NCBI GenBank assembly: GCA_003447235.1
Contig: DLZV01000012.1
Coordinates: 1 to 64,000, forward strand
Reading direction: 5' to 3'
Length of the DNA stretch: 64,000 bases
Source: Prevotella sp.
GTDB lineage: Bacteria > Bacteroidota > Bacteroidia > Bacteroidales > Bacteroidaceae
Shown: one piece after another, positions 1-8,802 of the stretch
Layout: every line of letters starts with the position of its first letter
How positions within the stretch are numbered: the first letter of the stretch is position 1
The notes under the pieces: generated by a model
What the model was told of the DNA's origin: nothing
Seen by the model: only the letters and a program-made list of their open reading frames with translations
Databases searched by the model: none
Program-made: the position numbers and the translations under genes

Positions 1-12
1 ACTTTTTTGTAG

Positions 13-20
13 TAACTTTG
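13..20 (+). promoter_or_regulatory. Bacteroidetes-type -7 promoter element for leuS
   Basis: TAACTTTG matches the TAnnTTTG -7 element used by the Bacteroidetes primary sigma factor. Transcription would start near position 27, giving a leader of about 60 bases before leuS. The matching -33 element would lie at or beyond the left edge and cannot be judged. Confidence 0.6.
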
Positions 21-87
21 CACGCAAATTGCCTCAAACACCCCCTCGGGCGGCAAACAGTACAAGCGATAACACAAAAACATAGCA

Positions 88-2937
88 ATGGAATACGATT
101 TCAGAGAGATCGAACAGAAATGGCAGCAGCACTGGCGGGACCATCAGACCTACCAGGTGACGGAGGACCCAACACGTAAGAAGTTCTACGTCCTCAACAT
201 GTTTCCCTATCCCTCGGGAGCAGGTTTGCACGTCGGCCACCCGCTGGGCTACATCGCCAGCGACATCTACGCGCGCTACAAGCGCCAGCAGGGCTTCAAC
301 GTCCTCAACCCCATGGGCTACGATGCCTACGGACTGCCCGCCGAGCAGTATGCCATCCAGACCGGACAGCACCCGGCGGTGACGACGGAGCAGAACATCA
401 AGCGCTACCGCGAGCAGCTGGACAAGATAGGATTCTGCTTCGACTGGAGCCGCGAGGTGCGCACCTGCGACGCCGGCTACTACCATTGGACCCAATGGGC
501 CTTTGAGCGGATGTTTGAGTCGTACTACGACAACCGCACGAAGCAGGCGCGCCCCATCCACGAGCTGGTGCGCCACTTCGAGGAGGAGGGCACGCTCGAC
601 ATGGACGTGGCCCAGACGGAGCCGCTCGTCTTTTCGGCCCGCGACTGGCGGAGCATGAATGAGAAGGAGCAGCAGCAGACGCTCATGAACTACCGCATCG
701 CCTACCTCGGCGAGACGATGGTCAACTGGTGCCAGGACCTGGGCACGGTGCTGGCCAACGACGAGGTGGTGGACGGCGTGAGCGTGCGCGGTGGCTATCC
801 CGTCGTGCAGCGCAAGATGCGCCAGTGGTGCCTGCGCGTCTCGGCCTATGCGCAGCGGATGCTCGACGGACTGGATCTCGTGAACTGGAGCGACTCCATC
901 AAGGAGACCCAGCGCAACTGGGTGGGACGCAGCGAGGGAGCGGAGATGCGCTTCGAGAGCATCACACCCGAGGGCACGGAGGAACGCCGCGGCCACTTCA
1001 CCATCTTCACCACACGTGCCGACACGATCTTCGGCGTCACTTTCATGGTGCTGGCCCCCGAGTCGGAGCTGGTAGCCCAGCTGACCACCAGCGAGCAGCG
1101 CGAAGAGGTGGAGGCCTATCTCGCCTATGTCGCCAAGCGCACGGAGCGCGACCGCATGGCCGACCACAAGGTGACGGGTGTCTTCTCCGGATCCTATGGC
1201 GTCAACCCGTTCACGGGCGAGCGCATCCCCATCTGGATCTCCGAGTATGTGCTCGCGGGCTACGGCACGGGAGCCATCATGGCCGTCCCGGCTCACGACT
1301 CACGCGACTACGCCTTCGCTCGCCACTTCCAACTGCCCATCGTCCCGCTCATCGAGGGAGCCGACGTCAGCCAGGAGAGTTTCGACGCCAAGGAGGGCAC
1401 GGTCATGAACTCGCCGCGCGAGGGTGTGAACTCCACACTCACGCTCAACGGACTGACCGTCCAGGAGGCCATCGCCAAGACCAAGGCCTTTATCACCGAG
1501 CAGGGCATCGGCCAGGTCAAGGTCAACTACCGCCTGCGCGACGCCATTTTCTCTCGCCAGCGCTACTGGGGCGAGCCCTTCCCCGTCTATTACAAGGACG
1601 ACATGCCCTATATGATTCCCGAAGACTGCCTGCCGCTGCAGCTGCCCGAGATCGACGCCTACAAGCCCACCGAGAGTGGCGAGCCTCCATTGGGACGCGC
1701 CGAGAAGTGGGCCTGGGACACGGAGAAGCGCTGCGTGGTCGAAAAGCGACTCATCGACCATAAGACCGTCTTCCCCATCGAGCTTTGCACCATGCCGGGC
1801 TTCGCTGGATCCAGCGCCTACTACCTCCGCTACATGGATCCGCACAACGACCAGGCACTCGTGGGCAAGAAGGCCGACGAGTATTGGCAGAACGTAGATC
1901 TCTACGTCGGCGGAACGGAGCACGCCACGGGCCACCTCATCTACTCACGCTTCTGGAACAAGTTCCTCTTCGACCTCGGCGTGAGCTGCAAGGAGGAGCC
2001 CTTCCAGCGACTGGTCAACCAGGGCATGATCCAGGGCCGCAGCAACTTCGTCTATCGTGTCAATGCAGCCGACGCTGCCGAACACCCCGTCTTCGTCTCC
2101 AAGGGACTGAAGGACCAGTACGACACCACACCGATCCACGTCGACGTGAACATCGTCCACGCCGACATCCTCGACCTCGACGCCTTCCGCGCCTGGCGTC
2201 CCGAATTGAAGAACGCCGAGTTTGTCCTCGAAGACGGCAAGTATGTCTGTGGCTGGGCCATTGAGAAGATGTCGAAGTCGATGTTCAACGTGGTCAACCC
2301 CGACGACATCGTAAGCCAGTATGGCGCCGACACGCTCCGCCTCTACGAGATGTTCCTCGGTCCGGTGGAGGCCAGCAAGCCTTGGGACACCAACGGCATT
2401 GACGGTTGCCACCGCTTCCTGAAGAAGTTCTGGAAACTCTTCCAGCAGGAGCTCGTCGACGAAGATCCGACGAAGGAAGAACTCAAGAGCCTCCACAAGC
2501 TCATCAAGAAGGTGAGCACGGACATCGAGGTCTTCTCCTACAACACGAGCGTAAGCGCCTTCATGGTCTGCACCAACGAGCTGACGCAGCAGAAGTGTCG
2601 CAACCTCCGCATCCTCCGTACCCTGGTGACGGTCCTCGCACCCTTCGCTCCCCACATTGCCGAGGAGCTCTGGGAGCAGACAGGCGGCGAGGGAAGCGTC
2701 TGCGACACCAAGTGGCCGACCTGGAACGAAGACTACCTCGTCGAGGACGAAGTGCAGATGCCCGTCTCCTTCAACGGCAAGGCGCGCTTCCAGATCAACC
2801 TGCCCGCCACGGCCAGCAAGGAGGCCATCATCGAGGCGGCCATGAACGACGAGCGAAGCCAGAAGTACCTGGAGGGCAAGCAGGTCGTCAAGACCATCGT
2901 CGTACCGGGACGCATCATCAATATCGTGGTAAAATAG
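88..2937 (+). CDS. leuS: Leucyl-tRNA synthetase
   Basis: Cytoplasmic class I aminoacyl-tRNA synthetase that attaches leucine to tRNA-Leu. The ATP-binding HIGH-type motif is HVGH at residues 48-51, after the FPYPSGAGLHVGH context typical of LeuRS. The KMSKS loop is at 727-731. The editing (CP1) domain lies between, with a T-rich segment around FTTRADTIFGVTF and the later GTGAIMAVPAHD motif. At 949 residues it is longer than the roughly 860 of E. coli; the extra sequence includes an acidic insert near residues 150-200, a length I regard as usual for Bacteroidetes. The ATG follows a promoter by about 60 bases. A strong hairpin follows the stop, so it is probably monocistronic. Confidence 0.98.
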   Translation: MEYDFREIEQKWQQHWRDHQTYQVTEDPTRKKFYVLNMFPYPSGAGLHVGHPLGYIASDIYARYKRQQGFNVLNPMGYDAYGLPAEQYAIQTGQHPAVTTEQNIKRYREQLDKIGFCFDWSREVRTCDAGYYHWTQWAFERMFESYYDNRTKQARPIHELVRHFEEEGTLDMDVAQTEPLVFSARDWRSMNEKEQQQTLMNYRIAYLGETMVNWCQDLGTVLANDEVVDGVSVRGGYPVVQRKMRQWCLRVSAYAQRMLDGLDLVNWSDSIKETQRNWVGRSEGAEMRFESITPEGTEERRGHFTIFTTRADTIFGVTFMVLAPESELVAQLTTSEQREEVEAYLAYVAKRTERDRMADHKVTGVFSGSYGVNPFTGERIPIWISEYVLAGYGTGAIMAVPAHDSRDYAFARHFQLPIVPLIEGADVSQESFDAKEGTVMNSPREGVNSTLTLNGLTVQEAIAKTKAFITEQGIGQVKVNYRLRDAIFSRQRYWGEPFPVYYKDDMPYMIPEDCLPLQLPEIDAYKPTESGEPPLGRAEKWAWDTEKRCVVEKRLIDHKTVFPIELCTMPGFAGSSAYYLRYMDPHNDQALVGKKADEYWQNVDLYVGGTEHATGHLIYSRFWNKFLFDLGVSCKEEPFQRLVNQGMIQGRSNFVYRVNAADAAEHPVFVSKGLKDQYDTTPIHVDVNIVHADILDLDAFRAWRPELKNAEFVLEDGKYVCGWAIEKMSKSMFNVVNPDDIVSQYGADTLRLYEMFLGPVEASKPWDTNGIDGCHRFLKKFWKLFQQELVDEDPTKEELKSLHKLIKKVSTDIEVFSYNTSVSAFMVCTNELTQQKCRNLRILRTLVTVLAPFAPHIAEELWEQTGGEGSVCDTKWPTWNEDYLVEDEVQMPVSFNGKARFQINLPATASKEAIIEAAMNDERSQKYLEGKQVVKTIVVPGRIINIVVK

Positions 2938-2962
2938 ACCGACCAAAGACGATTAGCATAAC

Positions 2963-2996
2963 AGGGGTCGGGAGCTGAAAACATCTTCCGACCCCT
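2963..2996 (+). terminator. Hairpin terminator after leuS
   Basis: AGGGGTCGG and CCGACCCCT form a perfect 9-bp stem around a 16-base loop, 25 bases after the leuS stop. The T run after it is weak (CTTCAC). Confidence 0.6.
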
Positions 2997-3011
2997 CTTC
3001 ACAGACACTAG

Positions 3012-3100
3012 ATTATCTCAATAGATTTTATCTCAGCAATAGTATATCTCTATAGTATATCTCGATAGTATCAATAGTAACAGTATATCTCAATAGCAAT
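3012..3100. repeat. Degenerate TATATCTC/ATAG repeat tract upstream of the YitT gene
   Basis: The stretch before the 3102 start is built from imperfect copies of AGTATATCTC and CAATAG (near 3041, 3055 and 3082). It is AT-rich and directly precedes the ATG, so it probably forms the leader of the next gene. No known regulatory element is recognised. Confidence 0.5.
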
Positions 3101-3101
3101 T

Positions 3102-4178
3102 ATGTCAAAAACGGTAAAAAACTTTCTCAACAGTAGGGAGCACATGAAAAACCAGATGCTGGACTACCTCTGCATCGCCCTGGGCCTGATGTTCTACACC
3201 ATAGGATGGACCTGCTTCCTCTTGCCCTACAAGATTGTGACAGGTGCGCTGACGGGTCTCTCCGCCATCGTATTCTACGTCACGGGCATTCCCATTTACC
3301 AAACCTACCTGACGCTCAACGTCGTCATGCTCATCGCGGCGCTGAAGATCCTGGGCCTGCGCTTCCTGCTCAAGACCATCTACGCCATCGTCCTGCTCTC
3401 CACCATGCTCACGCTGGCACAGAGTTGGATGACGGGGGCCGACGGCCAAATGATCCAAATCCTCGGAGCAGGCAACACGTTCATGGCCTTGATTATTGGC
3501 ACGATGTTCACCGGATCGGGCCTTGCCATCGTCTTCCTGAGCAACGGATCGACCGGTGGCACGGATATCATCGCGGCGTGCATCAACAAGTACAAGGACA
3601 TCTCGCTGGGCAACGTCCTCATCTGCGTCAACTTCTGCATCATCGGTTCCTGTCTCTTCTTTTCAGCCTTTGGCGCAACGATGCAGGAGCGTCTCCACAC
3701 GGTGGTCTTCGGCCTCTTCACGCTGCTGACGGAGAACGTCATGCTCGACTACGTATTCAACTCGCGACGACAGAGCGTGCAGTTCTTGATCTTCTCCAAA
3801 AACTATGAGAAGATAGCCAGCGCCATTGGCAGCACGACCCACCACGGCGTGACGATACTCGACGGCTACGGCTGGTTCACCAACACGCCGACCAAGGTGC
3901 TCTTCGTCCTGGCCCGCAAGCGCGAGAGCCAGTATATCTTCCGCCTCATCAAGTATGTGGACCCCCACGCCTTCGTATCGCAGTCGGCCGTCATTGGCGT
4001 CTTTGGCAATGGCTTCGACGAGATCAAGGGCAATATCTCGGAGAAGATGCGCAAGGAAATGGCATTGGGCGAGGAAACCGAGAAAGCAGCCCAAATGAAC
4101 CATACGGAAGCCCCTGACGCAAAGGAACAGAAACCCACTATAAAGGGAGAAATTCCTGCCGCAGAGGAACAAGCATGA
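3102..4178 (+). CDS. YitT family membrane protein (DUF161/DUF2179)
   Basis: A 358-residue protein with about five to six hydrophobic segments in the first 200 residues and a soluble C-terminal half. The motif STGGTDIIA near residue 150 is characteristic of the YitT/DUF161 family. The following domain (about residues 220-310) matches the DUF2179 layout. The last 45 residues are charged and low-complexity. The family is widespread in Bacteroidetes and Firmicutes and its transport substrate is not established. It starts after the leuS terminator and is followed 46 bases later by rdgB in the same direction, suggesting the head of a four-gene operon (YitT, RdgB, PorZ-like, glycosyltransferase). 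Confidence 0.85.
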   Translation: MSKTVKNFLNSREHMKNQMLDYLCIALGLMFYTIGWTCFLLPYKIVTGALTGLSAIVFYVTGIPIYQTYLTLNVVMLIAALKILGLRFLLKTIYAIVLLSTMLTLAQSWMTGADGQMIQILGAGNTFMALIIGTMFTGSGLAIVFLSNGSTGGTDIIAACINKYKDISLGNVLICVNFCIIGSCLFFSAFGATMQERLHTVVFGLFTLLTENVMLDYVFNSRRQSVQFLIFSKNYEKIASAIGSTTHHGVTILDGYGWFTNTPTKVLFVLARKRESQYIFRLIKYVDPHAFVSQSAVIGVFGNGFDEIKGNISEKMRKEMALGEETEKAAQMNHTEAPDAKEQKPTIKGEIPAAEEQA

Positions 4179-4224
4179 TCAACAAGAAGATGATGGACTA
4201 AAAGAAATAAACGACGAATAGAAC

Positions 4225-4845
4225 ATGAACAACGACAAGATAAAACTGGTTTTTGCAACCAACAACGCGCACAAGCTGCGCGAACTACGCGAGATACTGG
4301 GAACGGGCTACGAGCTCCTATCCTTGGCCGACATCGGTTGCCACGAGGATATTCCCGAAGACGGGGCTACGCTGGAGGAGAACAGCCTCGCCAAGGCACA
4401 GTATGTCTTCGACCACTATGGCTACGACTGCTTTGCCGACGACACGGGACTGGAGGTCGATGCCTTGGGTGGCGAGCCGGGAGTCCACAGCGCACGTTAC
4501 GCCGAGGGAACAGACCACGACAGCGAGGCCAATATGCGCAAACTGCTGGCCAAATTAGGAAATAATAACAACCGAAAGGCACGATTCCGCACCATCATCA
4601 CGTTAATAAGGAGACAGGACGCGCCGTCGGCCTCACCCCGCACGGACTGCTTCTGCGGCGAGGTGGAGGGAAAAATTGCCCTGGAGAAGCATGGCACGGA
4701 AGGCTTCGGCTACGACCCCATCTTCATCCCCGAAGGCTACGACCAGTCGTTTGCCGAACTGGGCGAGACCGTCAAAAACCAAATTTCCCACCGAGGAAGA
4801 GCCGTCAGAAAACTGGTGGCGTTTCTCCACGGAGAGAGGGCGTAA
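4225..4845 (+). CDS. rdgB: Non-canonical purine NTP pyrophosphatase (RdgB/HAM1)
   Basis: House-cleaning enzyme that hydrolyses dITP, ITP and XTP to monophosphates and keeps deaminated purines out of DNA and RNA. The N-terminus (FATNNAHKLRELREIL) is the family's nucleotide-binding start. DDTGLEVDALGGEPGVHSARY is present around residues 71-91, with the catalytic Asp and the Ser-Ala-Arg-Tyr motif. The C-terminal GFGYDPIF and the SHRGRA motif complete the family signature. The 206 residues are normal length. It sits 46 bases after the YitT gene and 73 before the PorZ-like gene. Confidence 0.95.
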   Translation: MNNDKIKLVFATNNAHKLRELREILGTGYELLSLADIGCHEDIPEDGATLEENSLAKAQYVFDHYGYDCFADDTGLEVDALGGEPGVHSARYAEGTDHDSEANMRKLLAKLGNNNNRKARFRTIITLIRRQDAPSASPRTDCFCGEVEGKIALEKHGTEGFGYDPIFIPEGYDQSFAELGETVKNQISHRGRAVRKLVAFLHGERA

Positions 4846-4918
4846 GCACAAGGCGGAACGGATATCCTTGCCCGTCCAGGCTTGTCCGTCCCCATTTATA
4901 CCTATTTATATCTCATAG

Positions 4919-6952
4919 ATGATGAAACATTTCGTATCAGCCCTGCTCTTGTCCGGACTCCTGAGTTCGGCCACGGGCCTGCAGGCACAGGAAATCGGAA
5001 CGTGGAAGGCGTATATGTCCTACCACAACCCCACATGGGTGGAGAAAGGAGGCGACCGGCTCTACGTCCTCGCCTCCAACGACCTCTATGCCTACAACGA
5101 GAAGGACCAGAGCATCCACACCTTCGACAAGACCAACGGACTGACCGATACGGGCGTGACGCTCATCGGGTGGAACAAGGGGGCCGCGCGCCTCGTCGTC
5201 ATCTATGAGTCGGGCTATATCGACTTGGTCGATGGCAAGGACAACGTAGTGAGCATCAGCGACTACTACAACCACTCCATGACCGCCGACAAAACCATCC
5301 ATAGCATCTACAACTACGGAAAGCTCTGCTACATCGCCACAGGCTTCGGCATCGTCTGCCTCAATGTGGCGCAGGCAGAGATAGCCAACACCTACAACCT
5401 CGGCTTTGCCGTGGACTACTGCCACATCGAGGGCGGCTACATCTACGCCGAGTCGAAGCAGAAGGGACAGTATCGGGCCCTCATGACGGACAACCTGCTC
5501 GACAAGGGCAACTGGCGGCGCACGGGCGACTATGTGGCGCGCAGCGTGAGTCCTGACCCCGAACTGATGGCTACAGCGAAGACGCTTTCACCGGGCGGCC
5601 CCCAATACAATTACTTCGGCTTTATGCGCTATAGCGGCGGCAAACTCTATACCGTCGGTGGCGGCTACGGACTGACCGAGCTGCGCCGTCCCGCCACCAT
5701 CCAGGTGCTCGACGGCGGAGAGTGGCAAATCTATGAGGACGACGTGGCGGCGAAGACGGGCCACCAGTATCTCGACTTGATGTGTATAGACGTCGATCCC
5801 ACCAATCCTGCCCGCGTCCTGGCGGGAGGCAGAACCGGCCTCTACGAGTTTAGCAACGGCACCTTCGTCCGCGAGTATAACTACGATAATAGTGGCGGCT
5901 GCCTGCAGGTGGCCCATGGCGTGGCAGCTGGCAACAAGGACTATGTCATCGTCAGCGGACTGAAGTTTGACACCACGGGCGACCTGTGGGTCTTCAATGG
6001 CATCAGCGATGGTTCCTCCCTGAGCCAGCTCACTAAGGAGGGACAATGGGTGAGCCACCACAACAAGTCGTTCATGGGCAGCGATAACACATCGCTCAAC
6101 AACGGCGGCTGCCTGACCTTCGACACCTCGGGTAACCTCTGGTTGGCCAACAACCACTACAAGACGCCAGCCCTGGTAGTCTATCAGCCCTCCACAAAGG
6201 GTATCAACCGCTATACGCGCTTCGTCAACGAGGACAATGCCGAGGTCAATGGCGGCGGTGGCGTGCGCTGCATGGCGGAGGACCGCGACAGAAATATCTG
6301 GGCGGGACTCAACGGTGGCCCTGTCTATCTGCAGCCCTCCGACCTGTCAACCGATCCCGGAAGCGTGGTCTTCCAGCAGTACAAGGTGCCGCGCAACGAC
6401 GGCAGCGACCTCGCCGACTACCTGCTCAACAACATCGACATCACCTGCATGGCCGTCGATGGCGGCAACCGCAAGTGGTTTGGCACGGGTGGCAACGGCG
6501 TCTATCTCATCAGCGCAGACCTCAACACGCAGGTCCACCATTTCCTTTCCTCCAACAGTGGCCTCGTGAGCGACAACATCGAGTCGCTGGCCATCGACCC
6601 CAAGACGGGAGAGGTCTTCATCGGCACCGACAAGGGGCTCTGCTCCTATCTGAGCGACGCCTCGGAGCCCTCGCAGACGATGGACAAGGAGACAACATAC
6701 GCCTATCCCAATCCCGTCCGCCCAGACTACCGTGGCACCATCACCGTCACGGGACTGAGCTACAACGCCGACGTGAAGATCGTCACCGCCGCGGGCACCC
6801 TCGTGGCCGAGGGTAGAAGCCAAGGCGGCACCTTTACATGGGACGGCAACGATCTCGACGGCAAACGGGTGGCAAGTGGCGTCTATATGGTCGAGGCAGC
6901 CACGGAGGATGGCAGCAAGGGTGTGGTCTGCAAGATTGCCGTCATCAACTGA
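4919..6952 (+). CDS. PorZ-like secreted beta-propeller protein with T9SS-type C-terminal domain
   Basis: A 677-residue exported protein. It has a signal peptide (MMKHFVSALLLSGLLSSATG, cleavage near AQA) and then two-component-regulator-type propeller blades along residues 20-580, with recurring Trp-Phe-Gly-Thr and Gly-Leu/Val-Ser blade motifs. The last 80 residues (from YPNPVRPDYRG through SGVYMVEA) match the type IX secretion sorting-domain layout. PorZ of Porphyromonas gingivalis has this arrangement and takes part in attaching anionic LPS to cargo at the cell surface. Calling this PorZ is inference from architecture; no other T9SS component lies in the window. It is third in the putative operon beginning at 3102. 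Confidence 0.75.
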   Translation: MMKHFVSALLLSGLLSSATGLQAQEIGTWKAYMSYHNPTWVEKGGDRLYVLASNDLYAYNEKDQSIHTFDKTNGLTDTGVTLIGWNKGAARLVVIYESGYIDLVDGKDNVVSISDYYNHSMTADKTIHSIYNYGKLCYIATGFGIVCLNVAQAEIANTYNLGFAVDYCHIEGGYIYAESKQKGQYRALMTDNLLDKGNWRRTGDYVARSVSPDPELMATAKTLSPGGPQYNYFGFMRYSGGKLYTVGGGYGLTELRRPATIQVLDGGEWQIYEDDVAAKTGHQYLDLMCIDVDPTNPARVLAGGRTGLYEFSNGTFVREYNYDNSGGCLQVAHGVAAGNKDYVIVSGLKFDTTGDLWVFNGISDGSSLSQLTKEGQWVSHHNKSFMGSDNTSLNNGGCLTFDTSGNLWLANNHYKTPALVVYQPSTKGINRYTRFVNEDNAEVNGGGGVRCMAEDRDRNIWAGLNGGPVYLQPSDLSTDPGSVVFQQYKVPRNDGSDLADYLLNNIDITCMAVDGGNRKWFGTGGNGVYLISADLNTQVHHFLSSNSGLVSDNIESLAIDPKTGEVFIGTDKGLCSYLSDASEPSQTMDKETTYAYPNPVRPDYRGTITVTGLSYNADVKIVTAAGTLVAEGRSQGGTFTWDGNDLDGKRVASGVYMVEAATEDGSKGVVCKIAVIN

Positions 6953-7031
6953 TTTTCTCCTTTTCAGATTACATCACAACCATAAGAATCTGTTCGAAAG
7001 GGCCGGAAATCTCAAAGAAAGAAATAAAAAC

Positions 7032-7997
7032 ATGAAGAAAGTCACCCTGCTCATTCCCTGCTACAACGAGGAGTCGTCGCTCCCCGCCCTCCATGCAGCC
7101 CTGTGTGAGGTCATGGACAGCCAGGTGCAATACCAATGGGAGGTGTTGCTCATCGACGACGGCAGCCGCGACCAGTCGCTCAGCGTTATGCGGCAGTTGC
7201 GTCGCAAGGACCCGCGGGTGGCCTTCATCAGCCTCTCACGCAATTTTGGCAAGGAGAACGCCATGCTGGCGGGCTTCGACCACGCCTCGGGCGACTGCGT
7301 CATCATCCTCGACGCCGACCTCCAGCATCCGCCTGCCCTCATACCCGACATGCTGCACCTTTGGGAGGAGGGAGCACAGGACGTCTATGCGCGGCGAGAC
7401 ATCGCCCGCGAGAGTTGGCTGCGCCGCCGTCTGAGCCGCCTCTACTACAGCCTCCTCAACCGTTCCACCCGCTTCGACGTACTCGAAAACGTAGGCGACT
7501 TCCGCCTCCTCGACCGTCGCTGCATCCTCGCCCTACGGCAACTTCGCGAGTCGCAACGCTACACCAAGGGCATGTACGTGTGGATTGGCTTCAAGAAACA
7601 GGAAATCAGTTACCACGAGCAGAAGCGCACGGCAGGCCAGTCGTCCTTCAACTTCCGCCGCCTGGCTGACTTGGCCATCGACGGTCTGACCTCCTACACC
7701 ACCGCTCCGCTTCGCCTTTCCACCCTCATCGGCCTGCTCAGTGCCCTACTGGCCATCCTCTACATGGTCTATGTCTTCATCAAGACACTCGTAGTCGGCG
7801 AAGCTGTCCAAGGATTCCCCACCATCGTCATCCTCATCCTCTTCCTCGGAGGCGTGCAGCTCATCTCCCTGGGCATTATCGGCGAATACCTCGGCAAAGT
7901 CTTCATCGAGACCAAGCGCCGCCCCGTCTATCTAATAGACCGTATGGAAGGTGTGGACCACGTGCTCACCAAGAAAGAGGAGGAGAACACTCAGTAG
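7032..7997 (+). CDS. Family 2 glycosyltransferase, GtrB/DPM1-like, with two C-terminal membrane segments
   Basis: An inverting GT-A enzyme that probably transfers a sugar from a nucleotide donor to undecaprenyl phosphate at the inner face of the cytoplasmic membrane. The start MKKVTLLIPCYNEE is the standard GT2 N-terminus, followed by LLIDDGSRDQS and the donor-binding ILDADLQHPP (around residues 95-104). Two strongly hydrophobic helices at about residues 230-300 match the bactoprenol glucosyltransferase architecture. I chose the ATG at 7032; an upstream in-frame ATG at 6876 lies inside the previous gene and gives an unlikely N-terminus. The sugar and final glycan are unknown. Confidence 0.85.
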   Translation: MKKVTLLIPCYNEESSLPALHAALCEVMDSQVQYQWEVLLIDDGSRDQSLSVMRQLRRKDPRVAFISLSRNFGKENAMLAGFDHASGDCVIILDADLQHPPALIPDMLHLWEEGAQDVYARRDIARESWLRRRLSRLYYSLLNRSTRFDVLENVGDFRLLDRRCILALRQLRESQRYTKGMYVWIGFKKQEISYHEQKRTAGQSSFNFRRLADLAIDGLTSYTTAPLRLSTLIGLLSALLAILYMVYVFIKTLVVGEAVQGFPTIVILILFLGGVQLISLGIIGEYLGKVFIETKRRPVYLIDRMEGVDHVLTKKEEENTQ

Positions 7998-8083
7998 GTT
8001 TTCCTATACATTATCCTATACATTATTTATATATAGAAAAACATACCTTATATATAGAAAAAAAACTGTCCGCCTTGATAGCG

Positions 8084-8641
8084 TCAGAACGACCAGCCAA
8101 GTCCGATGTACGGGTAGAAGGCGGACTTACTGAGGCCATGCTTATCGCCGAAGTTGAACGACGGCGATACGCCTACGCGAAACATAAAACCGTTGGTACG
8201 CTGGTAGCGATAGCCGATGTTGCCAAACAAGAAATAGCCGAAACGGTTCTCCTTCGATTCATAGGGCTCTGCAATTCCTTCCGTCTCGGGCGGCACGGGC
8301 TGAGAATAGAACCATGACGTTTCCTTGACATGATACATACCCAGACTGGCGCCAAAGCCTACCTCCAGTTTACTCTTCTTCTCTCCAAGCAGGTAATTCA
8401 ACTCCAACGGCACACCCACACCACTGATTTTCTGATCGATCCAACTGGAATTGTCTCCATAACCATAGCCTATGCCCACTCGGTAGCCCCAGCCCGAGTT
8501 GCCCTTGAAACGGCTATCATAGTTGACGCCCACCACATTTTGCGCACCAAGCAGTTCTACCGACAGACTGCGCGTCTTCTCCTGCGCAAGCACCAGCGAG
8601 CAGCAGCACAATGCAAATACTGAACATACGATTCTCCTCAT
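8084..8641 (-). CDS. Small outer-membrane beta-barrel protein
   Basis: About 185 residues from the ATG at 8641. The N-terminus (MRRIVCSVFALCCCSLVLAQ) is a clear signal peptide. The rest alternates hydrophobic and polar residues and is rich in Gly, Tyr and Phe (GYRVGIGYGYG, GYFLFGNIGYRYQ). The chain ends in Phe (LGWSF), the terminal signal for beta-barrel insertion. An eight-stranded barrel of the OmpW/PorT-like kind is likely; the function is unknown. An upstream in-frame ATG at 8710 would bury the signal peptide and is rejected. It converges with the glycosyltransferase gene across an AT-rich 86-bp gap. Confidence 0.7.
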   Translation of the reverse strand: MRRIVCSVFALCCCSLVLAQEKTRSLSVELLGAQNVVGVNYDSRFKGNSGWGYRVGIGYGYGDNSSWIDQKISGVGVPLELNYLLGEKKSKLEVGFGASLGMYHVKETSWFYSQPVPPETEGIAEPYESKENRFGYFLFGNIGYRYQRTNGFMFRVGVSPSFNFGDKHGLSKSAFYPYIGLGWSF

Positions 8642-8723
8642 AAGATAAGTTTGATTTATTGTATATAAGACTTGTTTGTTGTTTTTTAGAACCAATCCGT
8701 TTGTTTCCATTCAGATAAAAAGT

Positions 8724-8768
8724 AAAATACAGCAGGAGACGGACCTTTCCATCATCCTGCTGTATTTT
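8724..8768 (-). terminator. Strong hairpin terminator after nadA
   Basis: AAAATACAGCAGGA at 8724-8737 pairs perfectly with TCCTGCTGTATTTT at 8755-8768, a 14-bp stem with A and T runs at the ends. It lies 35 bases past the nadA stop in the leftward direction and separates nadA from the barrel-protein gene. Confidence 0.85.
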
Positions 8769-8802
8769 TATAACTGATAAGCCACCCTACCCTTCATGCG
8801 GA

